Shown piece after piece: positions 1 to 8,049 of a DNA stretch of 64,000 nt. Numbering within the stretch: the stretch's first letter is position 1; each line of letters begins with the position of its first letter. The DNA lies in contig JANJTB010000029.1 of the NCBI GenBank assembly GCA_024711295.1, positions 37,157-101,156 on the forward strand. The letters run 5' to 3'. The notes under the pieces are model-generated. The model did not search any database. It was not told the DNA's origin and saw only the letters and a list, made by a program, of their open reading frames with translations. Made by a program: the position numbers and the translations under genes. The stretch is from a bacterium. Lineage in GTDB: Bacteria; Bacteroidota; Ignavibacteria; Kapaibacteriales; UBA2268.

Positions 1-1433
1 TTTTTATTTCTTGCTCTTGAAGATAAATCGAATACTGAACGAGCTAAACCGGTAATATTCAATACTTCTGAATTTTTGATAACAGGAACAATTAAATTAC
101 CATCAGGAAGAGCTGTTGCAACTCCAAGGTTAATTCTCTTATGGCGAAGAATATTCTTACCATCAACGCTAACATTTACCATCGGAAATTGTCTGATTGC
201 ATCAATTGCTGCTTTAGTAAAAAATGGTGTAAATGTAAGTTTGAATCCTTCTTGTTTCTCAAATTGATTTTTATACTTTTCTCTAAAGTTCACAAGATTG
301 GTAACATCTACTTCTGCAACACTGGTTACATGAGCAGAAGTATGCTTAGAATAAACCATGTGTTCAGAAATTAGTTGACGAATTCTATCCATCGGAATCA
401 CTTCAACATCATCTCCGCTTGGGAATGATATTTGTGGTGCCTTTGATACAACAGGTGCTGATTTTGGTGAATCAGCCGATTTAGTTGTCGAAGTAGCAGT
501 TGTTGCTGGGGCTGCAACAACCGGAGCTGATTTTCTATTTTCAATATACTTATTTAAATCTTCTTTTGTTATTCTGCCTTGTACTCCGGATCCATGAATT
601 TGCATCAATTCTTCCAAAGTAATACCGTTATCTTTTGCCATCGAACGAACTAGTGGAGAGAAAAACTTATCATCTTTACGTGATGGTATCTCAGTTGTGC
701 CACCAACTACAGGTACAACAACACTAATCGGTTTTGGATCTTCTACTTTTGCAGTAGGTTGAGAAGTAACAGGAGTCTCAGTAGTCTTAGCCGGCTGAGG
801 TTGTGCTGATGGTGCGGAAGCAACTACCCCTCCACTTGTTGAAATTTTTGCAATAACTACGCCAACTTCTACAGTATCCCCCTCTTGAGCAATTATCTGA
901 GCAATTGTACCCGCAACAGGTGATGGAACTTCTGTATCAACTTTGTCAGTGGATATTTCAAGAATCATTTCATCTCGCTCAACAAGCTCTCCAACTTTCT
1001 TAATCCATTTAATTATAGTACCTTCCTGTAATGACTCACCCATTTTTGGCATAACTACATCTATTAGATTACTATTGCCTGCCTGTACGGGTGCAGGTGT
1101 AGCCTGAGCAGCAGTTTTTTCTTCAATCACTACAGCTGTTTTAGTTTCTACAACAGTTTGTGCCGTTGAAACAGTTGTAGAAACCGAAGCATTCATATCA
1201 GTGTCGATAACTGCAATAGGAGTACCAACTTCGACTGTTTCCTGCTCATTTACCAATATTTTAACAAGAATACCTGCGCTTGGTGCAGGTACTTCAGTAT
1301 CAACTTTATCTGTAGATATTTCAAGAATCATCTCATCACGCTCTACTACATCACCTTCTTTTTTCAACCACTTAGTGATTGTGCCTTCCTGAAGTGATTC
1401 ACCCATCTTGGGCATAGGTACTTCAATTTTCAT
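1..1433 (-). CDS. Dihydrolipoamide acyltransferase (E2) of a 2-oxoacid dehydrogenase complex, C-terminus cut by window edge
   Basis: Core E2 that passes an acyl group from E1 to CoA through swinging lipoyl arms. Two nearly identical lipoyl domains (about residues 1-78 and 115-190) each carry the STDKVDTEV lipoylation motif. Alanine/proline/threonine-rich linkers lead to a peripheral subunit-binding domain (about 258-300, SPLVRSMAKDNG) and the start of the catalytic domain (from about 344, MDRIRQLISEHM). The active-site region is missing because the gene runs off base 1. The ATG at 1433 has GGAGA just upstream. The two-lipoyl layout resembles actinobacterial SucB/DlaT, which serves both pyruvate and 2-oxoglutarate complexes where a KGD-type E1 exists. 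A KGD-type gene is at 18699-22289, so the same sharing is plausible here. Pyruvate versus branched-chain specificity cannot be settled from this part. Confidence 0.9.
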   Translation of the reverse strand, partial: MKIEVPMPKMGESLQEGTITKWLKKEGDVVERDEMILEISTDKVDTEVPAPSAGILVKILVNEQETVEVGTPIAVIDTDMNASVSTTVSTAQTVVETKTAVVIEEKTAAQATPAPVQAGNSNLIDVVMPKMGESLQEGTIIKWIKKVGELVERDEMILEISTDKVDTEVPSPVAGTIAQIIAQEGDTVEVGVVIAKISTSGGVVASAPSAQPQPAKTTETPVTSQPTAKVEDPKPISVVVPVVGGTTEIPSRKDDKFFSPLVRSMAKDNGITLEELMQIHGSGVQGRITKEDLNKYIENRKSAPVVAAPATTATSTTKSADSPKSAPVVSKAPQISFPSGDDVEVIPMDRIRQLISEHMVYSKHTSAHVTSVAEVDVTNLVNFREKYKNQFEKQEGFKLTFTPFFTKAAIDAIRQFPMVNVSVDGKNILRHKRINLGVATALPDGNLIVPVIKNSEVLNITGLARSVFDLSSRARNK

Positions 1434-1507
1434 TAAAAATTCTCCGATTTTAAATATTTATGCAGTGTTAAATTTCTTAATTTATTTGTAAATACAAAAA
1501 AGTATAA

Positions 1508-1547
1508 AACAAAAAAAAAGCGAATTTATTGTATTAATAAACTCGCT
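1508..1547 (-). terminator. Rho-independent terminator after the LolA-like gene
   Basis: Read on the minus strand, a 12-bp stem (AGCGAGTTTATT with AATAAATTCGCT, one G-T-type mismatch) and a 5-nt loop are followed by a run of nine T. It lies just past the stop at 1571 and upstream of the E2 gene. Confidence 0.8.
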
Positions 1548-1570
1548 TAAAACTCAATAAGGTATTAAAT

Positions 1571-2311
1571 TTACTTTTTTAATTTAAAATCATCAGGATT
1601 TAACTGAGTGTTAAATTTAACTTCGGAAATAGTAATTTTTTGTTGCATCTGACCATTTTGATATACTTCAATTCTCTTTGGGAGTGTCATTCCATCAACT
1701 CTTTGGTATTCTTTAACTTTCATTTCGATAACAAACTCTTGTCCCTCAGAGCTTACCACAGATTTGTTAAGATAAATCAGGTTTGAAATAGCATCAAAAA
1801 ACATTTCACTTTTTGAGCCATCTTCCTGTGTAAAAATTATTACTTCGCATTTTTTCTCGTCAATATCTTCCATACCCTTATATTCAGATTTCAAACCACG
1901 ATTTTTAAAATCAAGCATCGGTGGATCAAGTAACCCTTTAAAACCGTTCAACTGAGCTTGAATTTGCATAAGGTTTTCTTCTGGAATCTTTACTCTGTCT
2001 TTCGATCCTGGAGCTGTTCCCCAAAAATCAGTTCCATCAGTACCTGCTTCTAACTCCATACCCATAGATGGTACAATGGTAACAAGTTTCATCATATTCG
2101 GTTTAACTAAAGAAAAATTCAGTTTTAAATCAACCCCTTGAGCAGCAATATTCATGTCTGCACTAAAAGTAATTGTTTTAATATTCTCAAATTTTTCTGT
2201 TCCACCGGCATTTTTAATACTATTTTGAATAATATCTTCAACCTTATCGGCAAAAAGATTAGAATTAATTGCCAATACTGCAATCAAAACACTTAATAAT
2301 TTTAAATACAT
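1571..2311 (-). CDS. Exported LolA-like protein (outer-membrane lipoprotein-sorting protein family)
   Basis: A 246-residue protein with a signal peptide (MYLKLLSVLIAVLAINSNLFA) followed by one domain whose pattern resembles LolA/LolB-fold periplasmic proteins: an early VEDIIQNSIKNAGG helix, alternating strands, and a late region with VDGMTLPKRIEVYQNG. LolA-fold proteins bind acyl chains in a half-barrel. The role here, perhaps lipoprotein or lipid carriage across the periplasm, is inference. The frame stays open upstream to 2431, but the ATG at 2311 is preferred because GGAGATTTT precedes it and the signal peptide begins there. The gene follows another exported protein (2337-3089) by 25 bp and probably shares its transcript. 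Confidence 0.65.
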   Translation of the reverse strand: MYLKLLSVLIAVLAINSNLFADKVEDIIQNSIKNAGGTEKFENIKTITFSADMNIAAQGVDLKLNFSLVKPNMMKLVTIVPSMGMELEAGTDGTDFWGTAPGSKDRVKIPEENLMQIQAQLNGFKGLLDPPMLDFKNRGLKSEYKGMEDIDEKKCEVIIFTQEDGSKSEMFFDAISNLIYLNKSVVSSEGQEFVIEMKVKEYQRVDGMTLPKRIEVYQNGQMQQKITISEVKFNTQLNPDDFKLKK

Positions 2312-2336
2312 AAAATCTCCATTTATAAAAAAATAA

Positions 2337-3089
2337 TTAATTTGGTTTGCTAAAATCACTATCAAGAAAGCCCAAATTAAATTCCACATTTTCAACAAAA
2401 AATCTAAAGTCTTTTGCTCCTGCAAATGCATAAATTATTTTGGGAATTTTAATTAATCCGAAAGTTTGATAATCCTCGAAAAACATTTCAATTAAGTCAT
2501 CTTCTTTGCCAAAGTTCCAAAAACTTCTTAGTTTTACAACCCTGTAATCCTTTATGGAAATATAGATTTCAGTTTTGTTATCAGGCATTAAGACGTAACA
2601 TTCGTCGCTTCCAATAACTTCTTTTTCATTCTTAAGACCATAATAACCATAGTTGTTGAAGAAAGCCATTGGATTATAAGTAGCATATTTAAAAATGTAA
2701 AGAATAAACTTATTAAAAGAATCAAGAGCTAAAGGTTTGATACCACCAAGTTTACTCCATGAACTACTATCAGATTCAACAGCAGTATTTCTAACTTTAC
2801 CCAGATCTAAATCCAGTCTAAAACTATTATTGATTTTGCTTATAAAACTAAATTTGTTTTTAACTCCGGTATTTTCAAGTTTGTACCCGCTAATTTTGAA
2901 ATCTTTATATTCAATAAGCTTATGATAAGAATTAAAAGCCATTGAATTCTTGATCAATATACTTTTGTTTGGGTTTTTACCTTTTTTTGTTGAGGTAGCT
3001 TTCTTCTGAGCAAATATCTCTGTGTTTGCAGAAAATAGCAACATACATATAAGGAGTATTTTAACCATATTTTTCAATTTATTCATCAT
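2337..3089 (-). CDS. Exported protein of unknown function, possibly LolA-fold
   Basis: A 250-residue protein with an N-terminal signal peptide (hydrophobic stretch about residues 9-25, cleavage near IFAQ), then a basic linker rich in K, T and S, then a beta-rich domain. Sections such as KLIEYKDFKISGYKLENTG and a late FFEDYQTFGLIKIPKIIYAF resemble the strand pattern of the downstream LolA-like gene. The two may be divergent paralogues acting together, but identity is too low for me to be sure. ATG codons at 3089 and 3086 both fit. Confidence 0.5.
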   Translation of the reverse strand: MMNKLKNMVKILLICMLLFSANTEIFAQKKATSTKKGKNPNKSILIKNSMAFNSYHKLIEYKDFKISGYKLENTGVKNKFSFISKINNSFRLDLDLGKVRNTAVESDSSSWSKLGGIKPLALDSFNKFILYIFKYATYNPMAFFNNYGYYGLKNEKEVIGSDECYVLMPDNKTEIYISIKDYRVVKLRSFWNFGKEDDLIEMFFEDYQTFGLIKIPKIIYAFAGAKDFRFFVENVEFNLGFLDSDFSKPN

Positions 3090-3116
3090 TCAACAATAAA
3101 AACGTAATTGCAAAAC

Positions 3117-3974
3117 TTAAGTTACATTTGACTTCATTAAATTCAACTTTTCAATTAATTCAATAGCTTCCCTTTTAGATATTCCTTTCTGCACTAAATC
3201 ATCAACTGAAGGCAATTTTGAATAATCAATCAATTCTGCTAAAACTTTATTTTCAATCGAACTAAAATAACTTGAATTAAGAATATAATCCTCAAAAGCT
3301 TCCCATGCCAAAGGTACTGCTGTTTTCACTATCTCAGCGATCGCATTACCATAAACCTGAATCTCGTATTGAGCATGTTTGTCAATTCTCAATCTTAGGA
3401 AGTGGAATAAATTATGGAGGTCAATTTTCCAGTACCATTCAGTGTAGTTAGATAAAGGTAAATTTATCCTAGCAATTTCTCGGGCTAAACCAAGTTCGAG
3501 AAATTCTTTATATTCGCTGTATGACTCTTCGAAACTATTAGAAAGTTTGTCATAAATTATTTGTACTGAATCATCTTCCAGTTTCTCGTCACTTCTTCCC
3601 TGTTTGTTGACAACACTTTGAGTTCTGAGTTGAGATTTTTCGGGCAAATAGAATTCATCTTTCATCTCCGAATATCTGCCGCTATACTCATTTACATTAG
3701 CAGTACGGTGTCTAATCCATTGCCGAGCGATAAAAATCGGTAATTTAACATGAAATTTAAATTCTACCATTTCGAAAGGTGATGTATGTTTATGACGCAT
3801 CAAATATCTTATCAGTCCCCTATCCTCAGTAACTGATTTTGTCCCTTTACCGTATGATACACGGGCAGCCTGAACAATAGCAGCATCATCACCCATTACA
3901 TCAATCAAACGGACAAACCCATGGTCAAGACAAGGTATCTCTTTCTCAATATATTCAATTACATTATTATTCAC
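3117..3974 (-). CDS. thyX: Flavin-dependent thymidylate synthase ThyX
   Basis: Makes dTMP from dUMP using FAD, NADPH and methylene-tetrahydrofolate. The signature RHR-x7-S is present as RHRTANVNEYS at about residues 86-96. It is followed by GRYSEM and, later, NLPLSNYTEWYWKIDLHNLFHFLRLR, typical of the FAD/dUMP site. At 285 residues it is within the longer range of the family. The start is a GTG at 3974 inside the end of the upstream membrane-protein gene (8-bp overlap), which suggests translational coupling. No thyA is seen in the window. Confidence 0.93.
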   Translation of the reverse strand: MNNNVIEYIEKEIPCLDHGFVRLIDVMGDDAAIVQAARVSYGKGTKSVTEDRGLIRYLMRHKHTSPFEMVEFKFHVKLPIFIARQWIRHRTANVNEYSGRYSEMKDEFYLPEKSQLRTQSVVNKQGRSDEKLEDDSVQIIYDKLSNSFEESYSEYKEFLELGLAREIARINLPLSNYTEWYWKIDLHNLFHFLRLRIDKHAQYEIQVYGNAIAEIVKTAVPLAWEAFEDYILNSSYFSSIENKVLAELIDYSKLPSVDDLVQKGISKREAIELIEKLNLMKSNVT

Positions 3975-4272
3975 TATATAATTCCTGTTTACTTACTACT
4001 TTGTCTTTAACAAAAAAAATATAAAAAAAGAAAATCTCCGGAATCAATAACAGAACCAATGATAATGTATCAGAGGTAAAGTAAATATTGTTCCAACTAT
4101 CCGGATATATTAACCTTGCAATAGTTCCGGTTAGTGCCCAACCAATACTAAAAAAAAGACCGATTATCAGAATAGCAAATATTCCTTCTTTGACATTCGA
4201 TTTCTGCCAATTTTTAGTAAAACCGTAAAGAGCACCTACAATGTGCAAATAAAAAATAAATACTTCAATCAT
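3967..4272 (-). CDS. Small integral membrane protein, function unknown
   Basis: A 101-residue protein with about three hydrophobic segments (residues 1-20, 30-52 and 70-90) ending in a charged tail. Its stop codon overlaps the GTG start of thyX, so the two are probably co-transcribed. I recognise no family. The ATG at 4272 lies only about 66 bp from the divergent cutA start, so both promoters share a very short intergenic region. Confidence 0.6.
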   Translation of the reverse strand: MIEVFIFYLHIVGALYGFTKNWQKSNVKEGIFAILIIGLFFSIGWALTGTIARLIYPDSWNNIYFTSDTLSLVLLLIPEIFFFYIFFVKDKVVSKQELYSE

Positions 4273-4296
4273 TATTTCGTTTTACAATTAATTATT

Positions 4297-4304
4297 TATT
4301 TTTG
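4297..4304 (+). promoter_or_regulatory. Bacteroidota-type -7 element upstream of cutA
   Basis: TATTTTTG matches the TAnnTTTG consensus 35 bp before the cutA ATG. A TTTC about 18 bp upstream is only a partial match to the -33 TTTG. Confidence 0.45.
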
Positions 4305-4338
4305 CAAATATATAAACTACAAATATAATCTTAATTTT

Positions 4339-4671
4339 ATGGATACAGCAACAGATTTTCGAATTGCTTATGTAAGTGTAAATAGTATTGAGTTAGCAAC
4401 ACATATTTCCAGAATTCTTGTGAGTGAACATTTGGCTGCTTGTTGCTCATTAATTCAGAACACTTTGGCTTTTTTTCAATGGGAAAATTCAATTACCGAG
4501 CGCTATGAGACAATTATAATGATAAAAACTCATAAAGATAAGGTTGATGAGCTTACCAAAAGAGTATCCGAATTACACCACGACAGGATTCCGGAAATTA
4601 TTACTGTAAGTATGCAGGAATCTTCTGTGCCATATCTTAAGTGGATGAAAACCGTTTTTTTTGCAGAATAA
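4339..4671 (+). CDS. cutA: CutA1-like divalent-ion tolerance protein
   Basis: A 110-residue cytoplasmic protein of the CutA1 family, small trimeric proteins that bind divalent metals and whose physiological role is still debated. Family landmarks seen are SRILVSEHLAACCSLI (the conserved LAAC segment), FFQWENSITERYETIIMIKT, and HHDRIPEIITVSM, the counterpart of the usual HPYEVPEI. It ends with YLKWM. The frame is open back to 4243, but the ATG at 4339 gives the normal length and follows a good -7 promoter element. radC starts 4 bp after its stop. Confidence 0.88.
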   Translation: MDTATDFRIAYVSVNSIELATHISRILVSEHLAACCSLIQNTLAFFQWENSITERYETIIMIKTHKDKVDELTKRVSELHHDRIPEIITVSMQESSVPYLKWMKTVFFAE

Positions 4672-4675
4672 TTAT

Positions 4676-5395
4676 ATGCGCAGCAAAGAAAGTCCCGAAA
4701 ACGAATACACTGCAGATTATACACCTATAAATAAATGGCGGGAGGATGACCGGCCACGAGAAAGATTATCAAGATACGGAAGTGAATCTTTATCTGACTC
4801 TGAGCTACTTGCCATAATTATTGGATCAGGTACTGTAGGTAAGTCAGCTGTTGATATTTCAAGAATTTTATTCAAAGAATTTGTTAACTTGGCAAATATG
4901 GCAAGAGCTGATATTGCGCAATTTTCAAAATTTCCCGGAATAGGCATTGCCAAAGCAGTTACATTAGCTGCTACATTCGAATTATCTCGTAGGGTTGCTG
5001 TCTCTCCATTCGATGAAAAAAGGTCTTACTCATCGCCTCATGATGTAGCTGATTATTTTATTCCAAGATTGAGAGACTCGCGTGTCGAAACTTTTAGAAT
5101 AGTTTTACTCGACTCCCAAAATAAAATGATTCGTGAACAGGTAATATCAGAAGGAATACTTACGAGCACTCTCGTTCACCCAAGGGAAGTATTCAGACCG
5201 GCTATAGTTGAATCTGCTGCATCTATTATACTGATTCATAACCACCCTTCCGGATCGGTGGAGCCTTCTTCAGAAGACAAAATAATTACAAAAAAGCTTG
5301 TTGAAACTGGTGAAATAATAGGAATTAAGGTAATTGATCATATAATAATCGGAGGTACCGGTTTTTCGAGTTTTAGGAATTTAGGACTAATTTGA
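4676..5395 (+). CDS. radC: RadC family protein (JAMM/MPN+ domain)
   Basis: A 239-residue protein with an N-terminal helix-hairpin-helix-like part (ERLSRYGSESLSDSELLAIIIGSG and FPGIGIAKAVTL) and a C-terminal JAMM metalloprotease-like domain with HNHPSGSVEPSSED at about 188-201. Those residues form the HxHP...S...D zinc site. The family was named for a repair phenotype that was later withdrawn, and its true role is unclear. A TTG at 4661 would overlap cutA. The ATG at 4676, 4 bp after the cutA stop, is preferred. The stop overlaps a possible TTG for the next gene, so cutA-radC-M16 forms one operon. Confidence 0.92.
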   Translation: MRSKESPENEYTADYTPINKWREDDRPRERLSRYGSESLSDSELLAIIIGSGTVGKSAVDISRILFKEFVNLANMARADIAQFSKFPGIGIAKAVTLAATFELSRRVAVSPFDEKRSYSSPHDVADYFIPRLRDSRVETFRIVLLDSQNKMIREQVISEGILTSTLVHPREVFRPAIVESAASIILIHNHPSGSVEPSSEDKIITKKLVETGEIIGIKVIDHIIIGGTGFSSFRNLGLI

Positions 5396-5397
5396 TA

Positions 5398-6672
5398 ATG
5401 AAGCACAAAGTATTGGAATTGAAACAAAAGTACACAAAAAGCATTAGACAAACCTCTTTTTTAGGTACCAACATAACTGTAGTGAGCGAAGAATTACAAC
5501 ACTCTGAAAGCTATGCTTTAGGTTTCTTTTTACCTGTAGGTTCGAGAGACGAAGACTTATCGTACAACGGCATATTTCACTTTATTGAGCATTGTGCATT
5601 CCGTAAAACAAGCAAATTAAACTCTAAGCAAATAGCTTCAAAATTTGAATCCTACGGAGCTTATGCTAATGCATTCACTACTCAAGAATCAACTTGCTTT
5701 TATGTGAGGGCTTTGAAGGACAATTTTTTGCCTGTTATGAAATTACTTTCTCAAATTACATTAGATACGGTATTTGAGAACAAAGATGTTGAAAAAGAAA
5801 GAGAAATTATTCTCGAAGAAATAAAATCCTATGATGACGACCCCGAAGAGTCAATTTTTGACTTAGGTGATAAACTGATATTTGGAAGTCACCCAATGGG
5901 AGAATCAATATTGGGAACTGAAGAATCACTCAACAACATTGACTTATCTGATTTGGAGACATATCACAATGAATTTTACAAATCAGGCAGTTTGATAATA
6001 TCATATTCTGGTCCACACAGTCATGAATTTGTGATTGAAAAAATTTCCAGATTGGTAAATATTTCTAGCCAGAAAATTTTGTCTAAAATTAGAAACCGAC
6101 CTGATGTAATGCCTCATAACGAGATAGAAGTAGAAAAAACTGTCAGTCAATCTCATATTTTACTTGGCACAAGAATACCCGGGTATGATGAAGATGACAG
6201 CTACTTACTTCCAATGTTCAACATCATGTTTGGTGACGGTATGAGCTCACGACTATATCAAAATTTGCGCGATAAGTATGGAATAGCTTATTCCATATAT
6301 TCGACTTTACAACTTCATTCAGATTGTGGTGTATTCTATATCTATGCAGCTACTGATAAAAAGAAAATTGACAGAACCAAAAGATTAATAATTGAAGAAA
6401 TTGACAAATTCCTCAACCAAAACCTTAGTAATAAAACACTGGTAAGAGCAAAAGAACAATTAAAGTCAAGCATTATTATGGAACAGGAAAGCTTATCTGC
6501 GAGAATGCAATCATTGGCAAAAAATATTCTTATGAAAACAGATTTTGAAGATATTAACGAGACTATCGAAAACATCAATTCAATTAAATCAGACGAAATA
6601 AAAGAATTCGTTGCCAAGCATATCAGCCCACACAAGTTAAGTGTAGTGAAAATGATAGGTCAAAATACTTAA
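5398..6672 (+). CDS. M16 family zinc peptidase (pitrilysin/processing peptidase-like)
   Basis: A 424-residue single-unit M16 peptidase. The inverted zinc motif HxxEH is present as HFIEH at residues 61-65, with the third ligand expected in the EKEREIILEEI helix near 138. The C-terminal half (MFGDGMSSRLYQNLRDKYGIAYSIYS) matches the second M16 domain, which carries the conserved R/Y pair. There is no signal peptide, so it is probably cytoplasmic, as in the YmxG/PqqL-like group. The ATG at 5398 is used. A TTG at 5392 would overlap the radC stop. Its stop directly abuts the stop of the convergent lipoprotein gene, with no room for a terminator. Confidence 0.92.
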   Translation: MKHKVLELKQKYTKSIRQTSFLGTNITVVSEELQHSESYALGFFLPVGSRDEDLSYNGIFHFIEHCAFRKTSKLNSKQIASKFESYGAYANAFTTQESTCFYVRALKDNFLPVMKLLSQITLDTVFENKDVEKEREIILEEIKSYDDDPEESIFDLGDKLIFGSHPMGESILGTEESLNNIDLSDLETYHNEFYKSGSLIISYSGPHSHEFVIEKISRLVNISSQKILSKIRNRPDVMPHNEIEVEKTVSQSHILLGTRIPGYDEDDSYLLPMFNIMFGDGMSSRLYQNLRDKYGIAYSIYSTLQLHSDCGVFYIYAATDKKKIDRTKRLIIEEIDKFLNQNLSNKTLVRAKEQLKSSIIMEQESLSARMQSLAKNILMKTDFEDINETIENINSIKSDEIKEFVAKHISPHKLSVVKMIGQNT

Positions 6673-7017
6673 TTATTGATTATTTTGCTGGTTTATTGAA
6701 TCTAATTTTCTTTGCCTCTCTTTTCCAAACTCAAGTAAATTTCTTTCAGCTTTGTTTCGAACTGAGTCAATTATGGCGGTAAACATTTGAGGATTTTTTG
6801 AGAATATTTCGTAAGAGTATTCTTTAAAGCTTTGCTCGTCATACCCATATTTTTTAAGCAAATCAGCAATTTTCGGATTTGCTATATTAGTATCAAGATA
6901 TTTTTCTCTAATCATCAAAATATCGTAATAAATATCGGTAAATTCCTTTACATTACTCTCATCAGTGTTGCAGGACAACATAAAATAAGTCATTAGAATC
7001 AAAAAAGCTTTTTTCAT
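6673..7017 (-). CDS. Small lipoprotein, DUF4296-like
   Basis: A 114-residue protein with a lipoprotein signal peptide: MKKAFLILMTYFMLSC, lipobox FMLSC with cysteine at residue 16. The mature part is helical and charged, with a segment around LLKKYGYDEQSFKEYSYEIFSKNP that recalls the small Bacteroidota lipoproteins grouped as DUF4296. That match is from memory and weak. It lies 12 bp after the outer-membrane-type gene 7030-7899 and is probably its operon partner. Confidence 0.6.
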   Translation of the reverse strand: MKKAFLILMTYFMLSCNTDESNVKEFTDIYYDILMIREKYLDTNIANPKIADLLKKYGYDEQSFKEYSYEIFSKNPQMFTAIIDSVRNKAERNLLEFGKERQRKLDSINQQNNQ

Positions 7018-7029
7018 ATTTTTTAATAT

Positions 7030-7899
7030 TTATATAATTAATGTCAGACCAATCTTGAATGCGTCATAGTATAAAGGTGGCTCTGATTTGAATGGAAAAT
7101 ACATTTCATGCTTTCTTAAATTGTAACTTATCAATGAAACAAAGTTTTTGTAAGCAAATTTTACCCATGGATAATTATTGCCGAGTACCTTTATCAAATC
7201 TGGTTCAAAATAATCAATCCACCTTTGCAACAAATTATCAGTCATCCACATTCCGAACCAATTCATAAATTGAAAATCTCTATAATACTGAGACATTTCA
7301 TAATTAGCATTCAAATGAACAAATTCGTATATTTTGAATCTTAAACCCCCGGAGTAAATTTGACCAAACTTAAACTTCCTGTCAAATGTTTTGATGAAAT
7401 CAGCATCTTTAGTATTTTGTGGTACACCGTCGAAATCAACTCTTAAAAAAGATATTGCTGTTGAATGAGTAAGATGTAAAAGTGGTTTACCATCTGATAA
7501 AAACCCAAATCCATCGTTTAAGCCAAAACCAAATCTCCATGCATCTGATTTAATTCCATCAAAATTAAAATCCAAGGTCTTGAAGTCCGTAGAAACATTG
7601 CCTAAAAAAGCAAATTCAGACTGATGTTTGAACAAATCAGAGTTGCCGGTTTCTTTATCAATTCTTACAAAACCATAATAGCCCTCTAAATTTTGTGTTT
7701 GGGCAAGATTAGTCTCACTAGTAAGACTATATGAAGTAAGATTGGATATTCCTCCGTCAAATTTAAGATAGACCTGATTTACCACATGCCCGGGTTTAGA
7801 GTAGAAATTATGAATAAATCTCTCCCACCGACTTTCTTCAACAAATTCTGCATATACAGGTAAATTAAGAAAAAGAAGAATATAAATATACTTTATCAT
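7030..7899 (-). CDS. Outer-membrane barrel-like protein, paralogue of 22523-23422
   Basis: A 289-residue protein with a signal peptide (residues 1-17, cleavage near VYA-EF), then alternating glycine/aromatic strands and a C-terminal strand ending in KIGLTLII, as expected of an outer-membrane beta-barrel. The C-terminal block LRKHEMYFPFKSEP followed by DAFKIG has a clear counterpart (LRKKNMNWPFDTEP, DTFKIG) in 22523-23422. VHLNANYEMSQYYRDF also aligns with VGLNAAYERTAVFPRH there. Function unknown. The next gene downstream encodes a lipoprotein 12 bp away. Confidence 0.65.
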   Translation of the reverse strand: MIKYIYILLFLNLPVYAEFVEESRWERFIHNFYSKPGHVVNQVYLKFDGGISNLTSYSLTSETNLAQTQNLEGYYGFVRIDKETGNSDLFKHQSEFAFLGNVSTDFKTLDFNFDGIKSDAWRFGFGLNDGFGFLSDGKPLLHLTHSTAISFLRVDFDGVPQNTKDADFIKTFDRKFKFGQIYSGGLRFKIYEFVHLNANYEMSQYYRDFQFMNWFGMWMTDNLLQRWIDYFEPDLIKVLGNNYPWVKFAYKNFVSLISYNLRKHEMYFPFKSEPPLYYDAFKIGLTLII

Positions 7900-8018
7900 A
7901 GATTGATGTTGCTTAAGATTTTTAATTTATTAACGATTAATATGTATCAAAATTGAATAGCAAAGTAGTATTGCACCTCTTATTTATAATGATTAATCAT
8001 AAATTGCTTAAAATTTAA

Positions 8019-8026
8019 TATTTTTG
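8019..8026 (+). promoter_or_regulatory. Bacteroidota-type -7 element upstream of the RNase E/G gene
   Basis: TATTTTTG, a full match to TAnnTTTG, lies 23 bp before the ATG at 8050. I see no clear TTTG at the -33 position. Confidence 0.4.
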
Positions 8027-8049
8027 TATTTTAAAATCAAGTTACTTTA

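Noticed and set aside
2312..2431. Longer N-terminus for the LolA-like gene, overlapping the gene upstream
   Set aside because: The signal peptide and a good GGAGA ribosome-binding site both begin at the internal ATG at 2311.
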